A stretch of 61,623 nt of DNA. Origin: Actinacidiphila acididurans. Lineage in GTDB: Bacteria > Actinomycetota > Actinomycetes > Streptomycetales > Streptomycetaceae. The stretch covers positions 1 through 61,623 of the forward strand of contig NZ_JADKYB010000035.1 of NCBI RefSeq assembly GCF_016918855.1. The letters run 5' to 3'. The position numbers and the translations under genes are program-made. Below, piece by piece: positions 8,635 through 17,107 of this stretch. The notes below the pieces were generated by a model. It worked only from the letters and a program-made list of their open reading frames with translations, was not told where the DNA came from and searched no databases. The stretch's first letter is position 1. Each line of letters begins with the position of its first letter.

Positions 8635-10728
8635 ATGAGCCGTCGTCCTCCCGGACTTGTGTCCACCTGGGCCGAGATCCAGCGCCAGCAGCAACGGCAG
8701 ACGGAGGCGCAGCGCAGGGCCAGGGCGCAGGCCGAGCGGGAGCAGCAGCGGCAGCGGCGGGCCGCCGAACGGGCGCAGGCCCGCAGCCGGCAGGAGGAGA
8801 AGGCCGCCTACCGGGCCCGCCGGGAGGAGGACGCCCGTCGGCGCACCGCCGAACTGGACGAGCGCTTCAGCGAGTTGACCGGGCTGCTGCGGGCCGGGGT
8901 GCGGGCGCCGGCGTTCGCGCCGGAGGCGATGTACGCGTCCGAGGAACTGGCGCCCTTCGCACCGGGCCGGCTCGCCGAGCCGGTCGTCATGCCGCGACCG
9001 GAGATGTACGGGCTCGGCCGGCAGTCCGGCTGGGGCCGGCCCGAGGAGCGCCAGGCCCGGGCCGCGTACGAGCGCGATCTGGCCGCGGCCGGCGCGGCCG
9101 AGCGCCGGCGCCAGGAACAGCTCGCCGCCTACCGTGAGGAATACCGGCGCTGGGCCGAGCAGCGGCTGGCCGACATACGCCGGCACAACGCGGGGGTTCG
9201 GCAGACGCTGGCCGCGCTGGAGCGGCGGGACCCGGAGGCGGTGGAGGAGTACCTGACGGCGGCGCTCTACGCATCGCCGGCCTGGCCGGAGGGCCTGCCC
9301 CGGCAGGTGTCGGCGTCCTTCGAGCCGCCGGAGCGGCGGCTGGTGCTCACCTGGGAGCTGCCGGCGTACGCGGCGGTGCCGGAGGCGGCCGAGGTGCGCT
9401 ACATGCCGACCGCCGACCGGGACAAGGAGGTGCCGCGGCCGGCCGCCGAGCGCCGTACCGCCTACCGCGACCTGGTGGCCCAGTGCATGCTGCTGGTGCT
9501 GCGCGACCTGTTCGCCGCCGACCACTTCGAGCTGCTGGACTCGGTGCTGCTCAGCGGCTTCGTGAACGACACCGACCCGGCCACCGGCCACCGCAGCCCG
9601 GTCTTCCTCGCCTCGGTGCTGACCTCGCGGGAGGTCTTCACCGCGGTGAACCTGTCCCGGGTCAATCCGGTGGACTGCCTGGTCGAGGGGCTGGGCGGCG
9701 AGCTGTCGGCGCGGCCGGACAAGCGGGTGGGGGTCGCCCCGGTGCGGCTGCCCGGCGAGAGCGGGCGGACGGCGGTCTCGCACGGCGGCGGCGAGGAACC
9801 GGACCTGCTGGCCATGGACCCGCTGGAGTTCGAGGAGCTGGTCGCCGAGCTGTTCCGGGCGATGGGGATGCAGGCGGTCACCACCGTGCGGTCCGGCGAC
9901 GGCGGGGTGGACGTGGACGCGCTCGACCCCGACCCGATCCGGGGCGGGAAGATAGCGGTGCAGGTCAAGCGTTACCGAAATACGGTGAATCCCGGATACG
10001 TAAGGGACCTGTTCGGGACCGTGCAGAGCACCGGCGCCAACAAAGGCGTGCTGATCACCACCTCCGGCTTCGGCCCGACCTCCTACGCCTTCGCCAACGG
10101 CAAGCCGCTGACCCTGGTGTCCGGCACCGAACTGGTGGAACTCCTGCACCAGCACGGGCTGGCCGGACGGCTGGGGCCGGCCCCGGCCGGCGCGGACGCG
10201 GCGGCGCGGCCCGCCACCGCAAGCCCGGACGACGAGCCCGACGCGAGCGTGCTGGGCCTGTGGTGGCAGGGGCCGGTACGGCTGGACGTGTGCGCGCTGG
10301 TGTGCCGCGGCGGCCGGGCGCTGGGCGACGACCACTTCGTGTTCTTCAACAATCCGCGCACGCCCGACGGGAGCGTACGGATGATGCCGGCGCTCGGCGA
10401 GGACAAGGCCGCGCTCTGGGTGGACTTCGAGCGGCTGCCGGACCGGGCGGACCGGCTGGTGCTCCTTGCCGCGATCGACCCGGCGGTGAACCCGGACGCC
10501 GACCTGTCCGGCTTCACCGGCGCCCGGATCCGGCTCACCGACCCCTCCGGCGCCGAGATCGACCGGCTGGAGGTCTCCGACGGCCGGCCCGGCGAGACCG
10601 CCCTGATCCTCGGTTCGTTCCGCAAACGCCCTGGCGGCGACTGGAACTTCGTGCCCGGTGGGAAGGGCTACCAGGGCCCGGGCGGCCTGGTGGAACTCGT
10701 GCAGGAGCACGGCATCGAGGTGGAATGA
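8635..10728 (+). CDS. Mrr-type restriction nuclease fused to a TerD domain
   Basis: 697 aa, cytosolic. Residues about 10-80 and 150-190 are Arg/Glu/Gln-rich coiled-coil. An unrecognised middle region (about 200-380) follows. An Mrr-like endonuclease domain (about 392-510) starts MDPLEFEELVAELFRAMG and has the PD-(D/E)xK core in GDGGVDVDA and AVQVKRYR. The C-terminal TerD stress domain (about 540-697) shows DVCALVCRGG, DDHFVFFNNPRTPDGSV, VDFERLPDRADRLV and a GGDWNFVPGGKGYQGPGG ending. Mrr enzymes cut modified DNA, and TerD proteins bind calcium in tellurite/phage/stress systems. Such fusions have been noted in surveys of Ter systems (from memory). A compact Rho paralogue follows downstream. 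Confidence 0.9.
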   Translation: MSRRPPGLVSTWAEIQRQQQRQTEAQRRARAQAEREQQRQRRAAERAQARSRQEEKAAYRARREEDARRRTAELDERFSELTGLLRAGVRAPAFAPEAMYASEELAPFAPGRLAEPVVMPRPEMYGLGRQSGWGRPEERQARAAYERDLAAAGAAERRRQEQLAAYREEYRRWAEQRLADIRRHNAGVRQTLAALERRDPEAVEEYLTAALYASPAWPEGLPRQVSASFEPPERRLVLTWELPAYAAVPEAAEVRYMPTADRDKEVPRPAAERRTAYRDLVAQCMLLVLRDLFAADHFELLDSVLLSGFVNDTDPATGHRSPVFLASVLTSREVFTAVNLSRVNPVDCLVEGLGGELSARPDKRVGVAPVRLPGESGRTAVSHGGGEEPDLLAMDPLEFEELVAELFRAMGMQAVTTVRSGDGGVDVDALDPDPIRGGKIAVQVKRYRNTVNPGYVRDLFGTVQSTGANKGVLITTSGFGPTSYAFANGKPLTLVSGTELVELLHQHGLAGRLGPAPAGADAAARPATASPDDEPDASVLGLWWQGPVRLDVCALVCRGGRALGDDHFVFFNNPRTPDGSVRMMPALGEDKAALWVDFERLPDRADRLVLLAAIDPAVNPDADLSGFTGARIRLTDPSGAEIDRLEVSDGRPGETALILGSFRKRPGGDWNFVPGGKGYQGPGGLVELVQEHGIEVE

Positions 10729-10796
10729 GCGAGCCCGTTTGCCGCGGGTTCGCACCGGGCGGACCCGCGGTGGGCGGGGTGTGCGCCCTTGTCGGC

Positions 10797-10825
10797 CCGA
10801 CTGTCCGGGCCGGGTGTGCTACACT
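10797..10825 (+). promoter_or_regulatory. Candidate promoter of the compact rho gene
   Basis: A good -10 element TACACT (10820-10825) sits behind TGTGC, giving an extended -10 (TGxxTACACT-like). The -35 region near 10797-10802 (CCGACT) matches poorly. Transcription from here would include the hairpin at 10831 and a leader of roughly 400 bases before the rho start. Confidence 0.45.
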
Positions 10826-10830
10826 AAAGT

Positions 10831-10875
10831 CAGGGACGCATAAGTCTGTGCCTCTACTCGGCACCTGAGTCCCTG
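10831..10875 (+). promoter_or_regulatory. Hairpin at the 5' end of the compact rho leader
   Basis: CAGGGAC (10831-10837) pairs perfectly with GTCCCTG (10869-10875), and GTGCC (10848-10852) pairs with GGCAC (10860-10864) inside it. It is followed by GCGGGCCTTTCTC. It could protect the 5' end of the transcript or act as an attenuator. It does not match a T-box or a metabolite riboswitch I know. Confidence 0.55.
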
Positions 10876-11238
10876 TCTGCGGGCCTTTCTCGTACGGCTC
10901 GAATCGGCTGAATTCCGCCCGGCTTTCCGTATGTCCTGCCGTTGACGGATGGGTACGTCCTGTCGGCGGCACGGGCCGTGGTGTCGTACGAAAGCACCCT
11001 CGTCACCGGCGTCCGGTCCGGCTCTGTCGGCCACCGGGACCGCCGGATTCACCCGCACCGCGGTTGGCGGTGCTGTCCGCGGTACGCGGAGCGTGACTCT
11101 TCCGCTCGCGCCGCACATCCCTTCCCCGTGTTCCCGGGCGCTGTGTCCGGGCGCGTTCTCCCGCGCGGCCCTCTGCCGCGCCTCTCCCCTTCCGGCCGGA
11201 CTCCCCCTCGGGACACCCCGCCGGGAAAGGACTCGTTC

Positions 11239-12393
11239 ATGACCGAAACACTCGACCGTCCGACGCGTTCCGCCGGCCGGGACGGCGCGCCCGCCCGGCA
11301 GGTGAGCGGCGTGCTGGACATCACCGGCGGCCAGGGCCGGCTGCGGGGCCCCGGGCTGCTGCCCGCGCCCGACGACGTCGCCGTACCGCAGGCGCGGATC
11401 CGGGCGCACGGGCTGCGCCCGGGCGACGAAGTGACCGGCCTGGTCACCGCATCCGGCGCCCTCGGGGACGTCCTCGCGGTGGGCGGCCGGCCGCCCGGCG
11501 AGCGCCGCCCGCACTTCGCGGACCTGACACCGCTGCACCCCACCCGCCGGCTCCGGCTGGAGAGCCCGGCGCTGACCGGCTCCGGCGCACTGGCCGGCCG
11601 GCTGATCGACCTGATGACGCCGGTCGGCAAGGGCCAGCGCGGGCTGATCGTGGCACCGCCCAAGGCCGGCAAGACCGTCCTGCTGCAGCACATCGCCGCG
11701 GCGATCGCCGCCAACCATCCCGAGGTCCACCTGATGGTGCTGCTGCTCGACGAACGCCCCGAGGAGGTCACCGACATGAGTCGCGGGGTGCGCGGCGAGG
11801 TGATCGCCTCCACCTTCGACCGGCCGGCCAAGCAGCACATCGCGCTCGCCGAACTCGCCGTGGAACGCGCCAAGCGGCTGGTGGAGCGGGGCCAGGACGT
11901 GGTGATCCTGCTCGACTCCCTCACCCGCCTGTGCCGGGCCCACAACACCGCGGGCGGCAGCGGCCGTACCCTCAGCGGCGGCGTCGACGCGGCCGCGCTG
12001 CTCGGCCCCAAGCGGTTCTTCGGCGCGGCCCGAGCCGCCGAGGAGGGCGGCTCCCTCACCATCCTCGCCACCGCCCTGATCGACACCGGCTCCCGGGCCG
12101 ACGACTACTACTACGAAGAGCTCAAGAGCACCGGCAACATGGAACTCCACCTCGACCGTGCCCTCGCCCAACGCCGCGTCTTCCCCGCCGCCGACCTCAC
12201 CCGCTCCGGCACCCGCCGCGAAGAACTTCTCCTCCCCGCCCCCGAACTGACCGTCACCCGCGGCCTGCGCCGAGCCCTCGCCGCCCGCGACCCCCACTCC
12301 GCCGCCGACGTCCTCCTGGACCGCCTCCGCCACACCCCGGACAACGCCACCTTCCTCCGCACGGTGCACGGCACCCTCCCGGGCGAGAGCTGA
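11239..12393 (+). CDS. Compact Rho transcription-termination-factor paralogue
   Basis: 384 aa, far shorter than the main streptomycete Rho (about 700 aa with a long N-terminal insert). The ATPase ring domain is intact: Walker A APPKAGKT, catalytic Glu in LLDERPEEVTDM, LLDSLTRLCRAHNT, Q-loop region RTLSGGVDAAAL, FFGAARAAEEGGSLTILATALI, and the arginine finger in SGTRREELL. The N-terminal RNA-binding fold (about 22-80) is recognisable, but its RNP motif reads GQGRLRG where Rho normally has GFGFLR, and DDVAV replaces DDIYV. The primary-site aromatics are therefore gone. The ATG at 11239 has GGGAAAGGAC upstream. It lies about 500 bases after the Mrr-TerD gene in the same direction. Confidence 0.9.
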   Translation: MTETLDRPTRSAGRDGAPARQVSGVLDITGGQGRLRGPGLLPAPDDVAVPQARIRAHGLRPGDEVTGLVTASGALGDVLAVGGRPPGERRPHFADLTPLHPTRRLRLESPALTGSGALAGRLIDLMTPVGKGQRGLIVAPPKAGKTVLLQHIAAAIAANHPEVHLMVLLLDERPEEVTDMSRGVRGEVIASTFDRPAKQHIALAELAVERAKRLVERGQDVVILLDSLTRLCRAHNTAGGSGRTLSGGVDAAALLGPKRFFGAARAAEEGGSLTILATALIDTGSRADDYYYEELKSTGNMELHLDRALAQRRVFPAADLTRSGTRREELLLPAPELTVTRGLRRALAARDPHSAADVLLDRLRHTPDNATFLRTVHGTLPGES

Positions 12394-12478
12394 GCTTCGG
12401 GGCCGCCTTGCCGCCTACGGCCGGGCCGCGGACGGAAATTCGTTCGCCTCCGCCACTGTGGCGGGTCATGATCCCCCG

Positions 12479-13258
12479 GTGACGACTGCGGACGAGCGGG
12501 CGATGGTGGATGCCTTCCTGCGGGACGGGTTCGTGAAGGTGGCGGGGGCCTTTCCGGCGGAGATCGCGCGGGAGTGCGCGGAGTTGCTGTGGCGGGAGAT
12601 TGGGTGCGACCCGGAGGATCCGGGCACCTGGACCGAACCGGTGCGGTGGGTTTTCGACATGGCGCAGCCGCCGTTCGTGGCCGCCGCCAACACTCCTGCG
12701 CTGCATGCCGCGTTCGACCTTCTGGTGGGTCCGGGCCGGTGGGTGCCGAGACCGTCGCTGGGCTCCTTCCCGCTGCGTTTCCCGCACCCGGTGGAGCCGG
12801 ACGACGCGGGCTGGCACGTCGAGGGCAGCTATCTTCCCGAGGGTGCCACCTGGTACTTCACCAATCTGCACTCACGCGGCCGGGCGCTGCTCATGCTGTT
12901 CCTGTTCACCGAGGTGACCGAGGACGACGCCCCGACCCGCATCCGGGTCGGCTCCCACCTGGACATCCCGCCCCTGCTCGCCCCCTACGGCGAGGACGGC
13001 GTCTCCGGCCTCGCCCTGGCCCCCGCGCTCACGGCGGCCTCCGCCCACCGCCCCCTCGCTCTCGCCACCGGCCACCCCGGCGATGTCTATCTCTGCCATC
13101 CCTTCCTGGTCCACGCCGCCCAACCCCACCACGGCACCCGCCCCCGCTTTCTCGCCCAGCCTCCCCTGTACCCGGCCGCGCCCCTGTCCTTGGACCGCCC
13201 TGACGGCGCGTATTCCTCGGTGGAGGCCGCGATCCGGCTCGGGTTGGGCCAGTCCTGA
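12479..13258 (+). CDS. Phytanoyl-CoA-dioxygenase-like protein
   Basis: 259 aa, Fe(II)/2-oxoglutarate dioxygenase fold of the PhyH type. It opens with the family pattern AFLRDGFVKVAGAFP. The first metal motif is WHVEGSY, a His-x-Glu in place of the usual His-x-Asp. The second half carries the distal His in FLVHAAQPHHGTRPR, with Arg for 2-oxoglutarate. The substrate is unknown; relatives hydroxylate many small molecules. The start is uncertain: GTG 12479 gives the usual short N-terminus and GTG 12458 would add seven residues; neither has a good ribosome site. It follows the compact rho gene by 85 bases in the same direction. Confidence 0.82.
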   Translation: MTTADERAMVDAFLRDGFVKVAGAFPAEIARECAELLWREIGCDPEDPGTWTEPVRWVFDMAQPPFVAAANTPALHAAFDLLVGPGRWVPRPSLGSFPLRFPHPVEPDDAGWHVEGSYLPEGATWYFTNLHSRGRALLMLFLFTEVTEDDAPTRIRVGSHLDIPPLLAPYGEDGVSGLALAPALTAASAHRPLALATGHPGDVYLCHPFLVHAAQPHHGTRPRFLAQPPLYPAAPLSLDRPDGAYSSVEAAIRLGLGQS

Positions 13259-13350
13259 CCCTTGGCAGGGTCGGGGCAGGTGTGTGGGGCCGGGGCGGCA
13301 GCGTCTGCCCCTGTCGGTGGGTGGCGATCTGCAGGTGGTGGTGGGCTTGT

Positions 13351-13502
13351 CGCGCAGTTCCCCGCGCCCCTTGGGTACTCCGGGCACGGCCCGCTCCGTA
13401 TGCGTGCTGCCCGTCGGGCCCACCCGGCCGGGCGCGCCGACGCGGCGTCAGCCGTATCGGAAGCAGGTCACGCCCGGAATACCCAGGGGCGCGGGAAGCC
13501 CC
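13351..13502. repeat. Dispersed intergenic repeat, copy A (palindromic form)
   Basis: The left half (13355-13385, CAGTTCCCCGCGCCCCTTGG...) is mirrored by the right half (13471-13500, ...CCCAGGGGCGCGGGAAGC). The arms are about 30 bases and imperfect, with an 85-base spacer. The end sequence is the family hallmark CGCAGTTCCCCGCGCCCCT. The core found in other copies is absent. It lies between the PhyH and LuxR genes; apart from it I see nothing in 13259-13558. Confidence 0.85.
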
Positions 13503-13558
13503 GCACGCCCCATACCCGCCCTCAAGCTCAACCCCCGCAAGGCGAGCCCGGTAAAACG

Positions 13559-16333
13559 ATGAGCATGTTGTACGGACGCGAGGCGGCAACCCAAAAGATC
13601 ACCGCGCTGCTGACCGGCGCCCGGGAAGGGCGGAGCGGCGTGCTGGTGGTGCGCGGCGACGCCGGGATCGGCAAGAGCGCCCTGCTCGAGCAGGCCGTGG
13701 CGGCGGCCGCCGAAGAAGTGCGGGTGCTGCGCGGCTCGGGGGTGGAGTTCGAGGCGGAACTCCCTTACGCGGGGTTGCAGTTGCTGCTGCGCAGGGCGAT
13801 GGGCTCGCTTCCCGCGCTGCCGGAGCCGCAGCGGCGGGCGCTGGAGGGGGCGTTCGGGCTGGGCCCAAGTGCCGCGGGGGAGCCGATGTTCGTGGGGCTG
13901 GCGGTGCTGTCGCTGCTGGCGGACCACGCGGGCGACGGCCCGCTGCTGTGCGTGGTGGACGACGCGCAATGGCTGGACCGGGCCTCCGCGGACGCGCTGG
14001 TCTTCGCGGCCCGCCGGCTGGACGCGGAGGGCATCGCGCTGCTGGTCGCCGCCCGCGACGAGCCGGGCGCCTTCCCGGCCCCGGGCCTGCCGGAGCTGCG
14101 CCTCGGGCCGCTGGCGGACCCCGACGCCGCGGCCCTGCTCACCGAGCACGGCGGCGCGCTGCCCGATGCCGTACGGAGCCGGGTGCTCGCCGAGGCGCAG
14201 GGCAATCCGCTGGCCCTGCTGGAGCTGCCGCGGGTGCTGGGTACCGGGCCGGAGGGCACCCCGGACACGCTCGCCGGGCCGGGAGCGCTGCCGCTGACCA
14301 GCACGCTGCGGGACGCCTTCCACGGCCGGGCCGGCACGTTGCCGCCGGCCACGCGGACGCTGCTGCTGATCGCCGCGGCCGATCACACCGGGGACCCGGA
14401 CATCCTGGTCCGGGCCGCGGGCTCCCTCGGGGTGGAGGTGGCGGACCTGCCGCCGGCCGAGGAGGCGGGGCTGGTGTTCGTGGACGAGGAGGACCGGCTG
14501 CGGTTCCGGCATCCGCTGATGCGGGCCGCGATCTACCAGCGCGCCCCGCTGCCCGCACGGCTCGCCGCCCACCGGGCCCTGGCCGAGGCGGCCGACCCGG
14601 CCACCGACCCGGACCATCGCGCCTGGCACTTCGCGGCGGCGGCCACCGGCCCCGACGAGGCGGTGGCCGCCGCCCTCCAGCACACCGCCGAACGCGCCCG
14701 GCTCCGGAGCGGACAGGCGGCGGCGATGGCCGCGTACGAACGGGCCGCCCGCCTGAGCACCGATCCCGCCGCCCGCGTCGAACGCCTGCTGCTGGCCGCC
14801 GAGTCCGCCTCCGAGGCCGGCCAGCTCCCGCGCGCCCGCGGCTTCGCCGGCCAGGCGGCCGACGCGCTGTCCGCCGCGGCCGGGTCGGTACCCGGCGAAG
14901 GCCCCGCGTGGCGGGACGTGCAGCGGGCCCGTGCCCTCCAGGTGCGCGGGCTCGCGGACTTCTGGGAAGGGGCGTTCCCGGCCGCGCACCGGCTGCTGAC
15001 GGAGGGCGCCGGCCTGGCGGCGGAAGCGGATCCGCAGCGGGCCGCGCGGATGCTGGTGCAGGCGACGCACACGGCCTGGTACGTGGGGGCCGAGGAGGTG
15101 GCCGGGACGGTGGGCCGGCTGGCGGCGCTGCGGCTGCCGGGCGACGCGCCGATCCGGCCGGTCGCGGAGTTCCTGGTGGGCGCGCTCGGGCCCGGGGCCG
15201 CCGCGAAGCCGCCGCCGGAGCTGGGCGCGGTGGCCGTACCGGACCGGCGGCCGGCCCCGCGGGACCTGATGATGCTGTGCGGGGTGGGCCTGGCGCTCGG
15301 CCAGGACGTCCCGGCGTACGAACTGACCACCGCGCTGATCGCGGAGAGCCGGGACAGCGGCGGCATCGGGCGGCTGGCCACGCTGCTGTTCTTCCACGCC
15401 GAGGCGGAGATCTTCCAGGCACGCTTCGACGACGCGCGCGCGACGGCCGGCGAGGGGCTGCGGATCTCCCGGGACACCGGGCAGGGGCAGTGGGTGAGCC
15501 AGCTCGCCGGGGCGCTGGCGTACGTGGCGGCCGTCCGCGGCGAGCAGGAGGAGTGCCGCCGGTACGTGGACCTGGCGCTGTCGGCCGGGGCCGGCGGCGC
15601 GATGGCGCCGGGCGCGCCCTGGGCGCACTGGTCGCAGGCGCTGCTGGACCTGGGCCTGGGCCGCGCCCAGGCCGCGCTGGACCGGCTGGCCGTGCTGTCC
15701 GAGCCGTCGGTACGCCACCACGTCTCGGCCACCCGCGGTGTACCGGACCTGGTGGAGGCCGCGGTGCGGCTCGGTGCGCCGGAGCGGGCGGGCGAGGCGT
15801 TCGCCCGGTTCGAACGGTGGACGACGTGGTGCGGGCAGGGCTGGGCCCGGGCGTTGCTGGCGCGCTGCCGGGCGCTGCTGGCCGGCGAGGCGGACGCGGA
15901 GGCGTACTTCACCGAGGCGCTGGCGGCGCACGACCCGCACGGCCGGGCGATGGAGACGGCGCGCACCGCGCTGCTGTACGGCGAGTGGCTGCGCCGGGCG
16001 CGGCGCAAGAGCGAGGCACGCGAGCAGCTGCGCGGCGCCCTGGAGGTCTTCGAACGGCTGGGCGCGCCGCCGTGGGCGGACCGGGCCCGAACCGAACTGG
16101 CCGCGGCCGGAGGCCCGGTGACGGAACATCAGGCGTCGCGGCCGGTCGCGGAGGAGGCCGGGCTGACCCCGCAGGAGTACCGGATCGTACGGCTGGCCGC
16201 GCGGGGCCTGTCCAACCGGGACATCGCGGCGCAGCTCTTCCTCAGCCCGCGGACCGTCGGCTACCACCTGTACAAGGCGTATCCGAAGCTGGGCGTGGTC
16301 TCCCGGGGCGAGCTGGCCGCGCTGTTCGGGTAG
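13559..16333 (+). CDS. Large LuxR-family regulator with ATPase domain (LAL type)
   Basis: 924 aa. The order is: N-terminal P-loop ATPase (Walker A GDAGIGKSALLEQ near residue 33; Walker B LLCVVDDAQWLD near 135); a long Ala-rich helical-repeat region with TPR-like character (about 330-840); and a C-terminal LuxR/GerE helix-turn-helix (about 866-924, LTPQEYRIVRLAARGLSNRDIAAQLFLS, RTVGYHLYKAYPKLGV). These regulators activate specialised-metabolism or sugar genes in response to ATP and an unknown ligand. ATG 13559 is chosen because GREAATQ is the usual family start; upstream in-frame sequence runs through repeat A. The ribosome site is weak. It is convergent with the M23 gene, and no target cluster is adjacent. 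Confidence 0.92.
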   Translation: MSMLYGREAATQKITALLTGAREGRSGVLVVRGDAGIGKSALLEQAVAAAAEEVRVLRGSGVEFEAELPYAGLQLLLRRAMGSLPALPEPQRRALEGAFGLGPSAAGEPMFVGLAVLSLLADHAGDGPLLCVVDDAQWLDRASADALVFAARRLDAEGIALLVAARDEPGAFPAPGLPELRLGPLADPDAAALLTEHGGALPDAVRSRVLAEAQGNPLALLELPRVLGTGPEGTPDTLAGPGALPLTSTLRDAFHGRAGTLPPATRTLLLIAAADHTGDPDILVRAAGSLGVEVADLPPAEEAGLVFVDEEDRLRFRHPLMRAAIYQRAPLPARLAAHRALAEAADPATDPDHRAWHFAAAATGPDEAVAAALQHTAERARLRSGQAAAMAAYERAARLSTDPAARVERLLLAAESASEAGQLPRARGFAGQAADALSAAAGSVPGEGPAWRDVQRARALQVRGLADFWEGAFPAAHRLLTEGAGLAAEADPQRAARMLVQATHTAWYVGAEEVAGTVGRLAALRLPGDAPIRPVAEFLVGALGPGAAAKPPPELGAVAVPDRRPAPRDLMMLCGVGLALGQDVPAYELTTALIAESRDSGGIGRLATLLFFHAEAEIFQARFDDARATAGEGLRISRDTGQGQWVSQLAGALAYVAAVRGEQEECRRYVDLALSAGAGGAMAPGAPWAHWSQALLDLGLGRAQAALDRLAVLSEPSVRHHVSATRGVPDLVEAAVRLGAPERAGEAFARFERWTTWCGQGWARALLARCRALLAGEADAEAYFTEALAAHDPHGRAMETARTALLYGEWLRRARRKSEAREQLRGALEVFERLGAPPWADRARTELAAAGGPVTEHQASRPVAEEAGLTPQEYRIVRLAARGLSNRDIAAQLFLSPRTVGYHLYKAYPKLGVVSRGELAALFG

Positions 16334-16344
16334 CAGGCGCACGG

Positions 16345-16378
16345 CCGCCGCCCCCTCCTGGCAGTGAGGGGGCGGCGG
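16345..16378. terminator. Bidirectional hairpin terminator
   Basis: A perfect 13-bp stem (CCGCCGCCCCCTC, 16345-16357, with 16366-16378) closes an 8-base loop. It lies between the stop codons of the convergent LuxR and M23 genes. There is no clear T-run, as is common in streptomycetes. Confidence 0.85.
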
Positions 16379-16407
16379 GGTGCGGGGATCCGTAGCGGAC
16401 CGACGGG

Positions 16408-17091
16408 TCAGACGGTGACGCCGTGCGAGGCCAGGTAGGCGACCGGGTCGACGTCCGAGCCGTAGTACGGCGTGGTGCGGACCTCGAAGTGCAGGTGCGG
16501 GCCGGTCACGTTGCCGGTGGCGCCGGACACGCCGATCTGCTGGCCCTCGGTGACGGTCTGGCCGGCCGACACCTCCGCCTGGGACAGGTGGCCGTACAGG
16601 GTGTACTTGCCGTCGGCGTGCTGGACGATCACGTCGTTGCCGTACGCGCCGTCCCAGCCGGCGTGGATCACGGTGCCGGCGGCGACCGAGTGCACCGGGG
16701 TGCCGGTCCACACCAGGAAGTCCACGCCGGTGTGGTAGCCGCTGGACCAGTGGCTGCCGGCCTGGTGGTAGGGGGTGCCGATGGCGGCGCTGTCGACCGG
16801 CTTGGTCCAGCCGGTGTCGGTGGTGGCCGCGACCGGCTTGACGACGGGCTTGGCGGCGGCGCCGGCGGTGGTCTGAAGTACGGCCGGGTTGGCGACGTAC
16901 TCGGCGGCGGGCTTCGCGGTGGCGGCGGCCGGGGCCGTGGCGCGGGCCGCGGCGGGTTCGGCGGCGGAGGCGTGGCCGGTGACGGTCAGCGGCACGGCTA
17001 TCGCGGCGGCGCCGGTGCCGGCGACCAGGAAGATACGGGTGAGGCGGCTGCTCAGGCTGCGGGGCTTGCGATGCTGTCCCTTTGCGGGCAT
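16408..17091 (-). CDS. Secreted M23 peptidoglycan endopeptidase
   Basis: 227 aa. A basic N-terminus (MPAKGQHRKPRS) and signal helix end at ASAAEP near residue 46. An Ala-rich linker precedes the M23 domain (about 115-227), with zinc ligands in GYHTGVDF and GPHLHFE plus YGHLSQ. It should cut cross-links in peptidoglycan during growth or spore germination. The C-terminal half is very like that of the Rpf/LysM/M23 protein at 3453 (IGTPY, SSGYHTGVDFLV, DVDPVAYL), but this gene lacks Rpf and LysM domains. The ATG at 17091 follows AGGAGAGGACAC. Expression is set by the c-di-AMP riboswitch directly upstream. Confidence 0.95.
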   Translation of the reverse strand: MPAKGQHRKPRSLSSRLTRIFLVAGTGAAAIAVPLTVTGHASAAEPAAARATAPAAATAKPAAEYVANPAVLQTTAGAAAKPVVKPVAATTDTGWTKPVDSAAIGTPYHQAGSHWSSGYHTGVDFLVWTGTPVHSVAAGTVIHAGWDGAYGNDVIVQHADGKYTLYGHLSQAEVSAGQTVTEGQQIGVSGATGNVTGPHLHFEVRTTPYYGSDVDPVAYLASHGVTV

Positions 17092-17107
17092 GGATGTGTC
17101 CTCTCCT

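Noticed and set aside
10831..10875. T-box or metabolite riboswitch before the compact rho gene
   Set aside because: No T-box sequence or known aptamer core is present; only a simple two-part hairpin.
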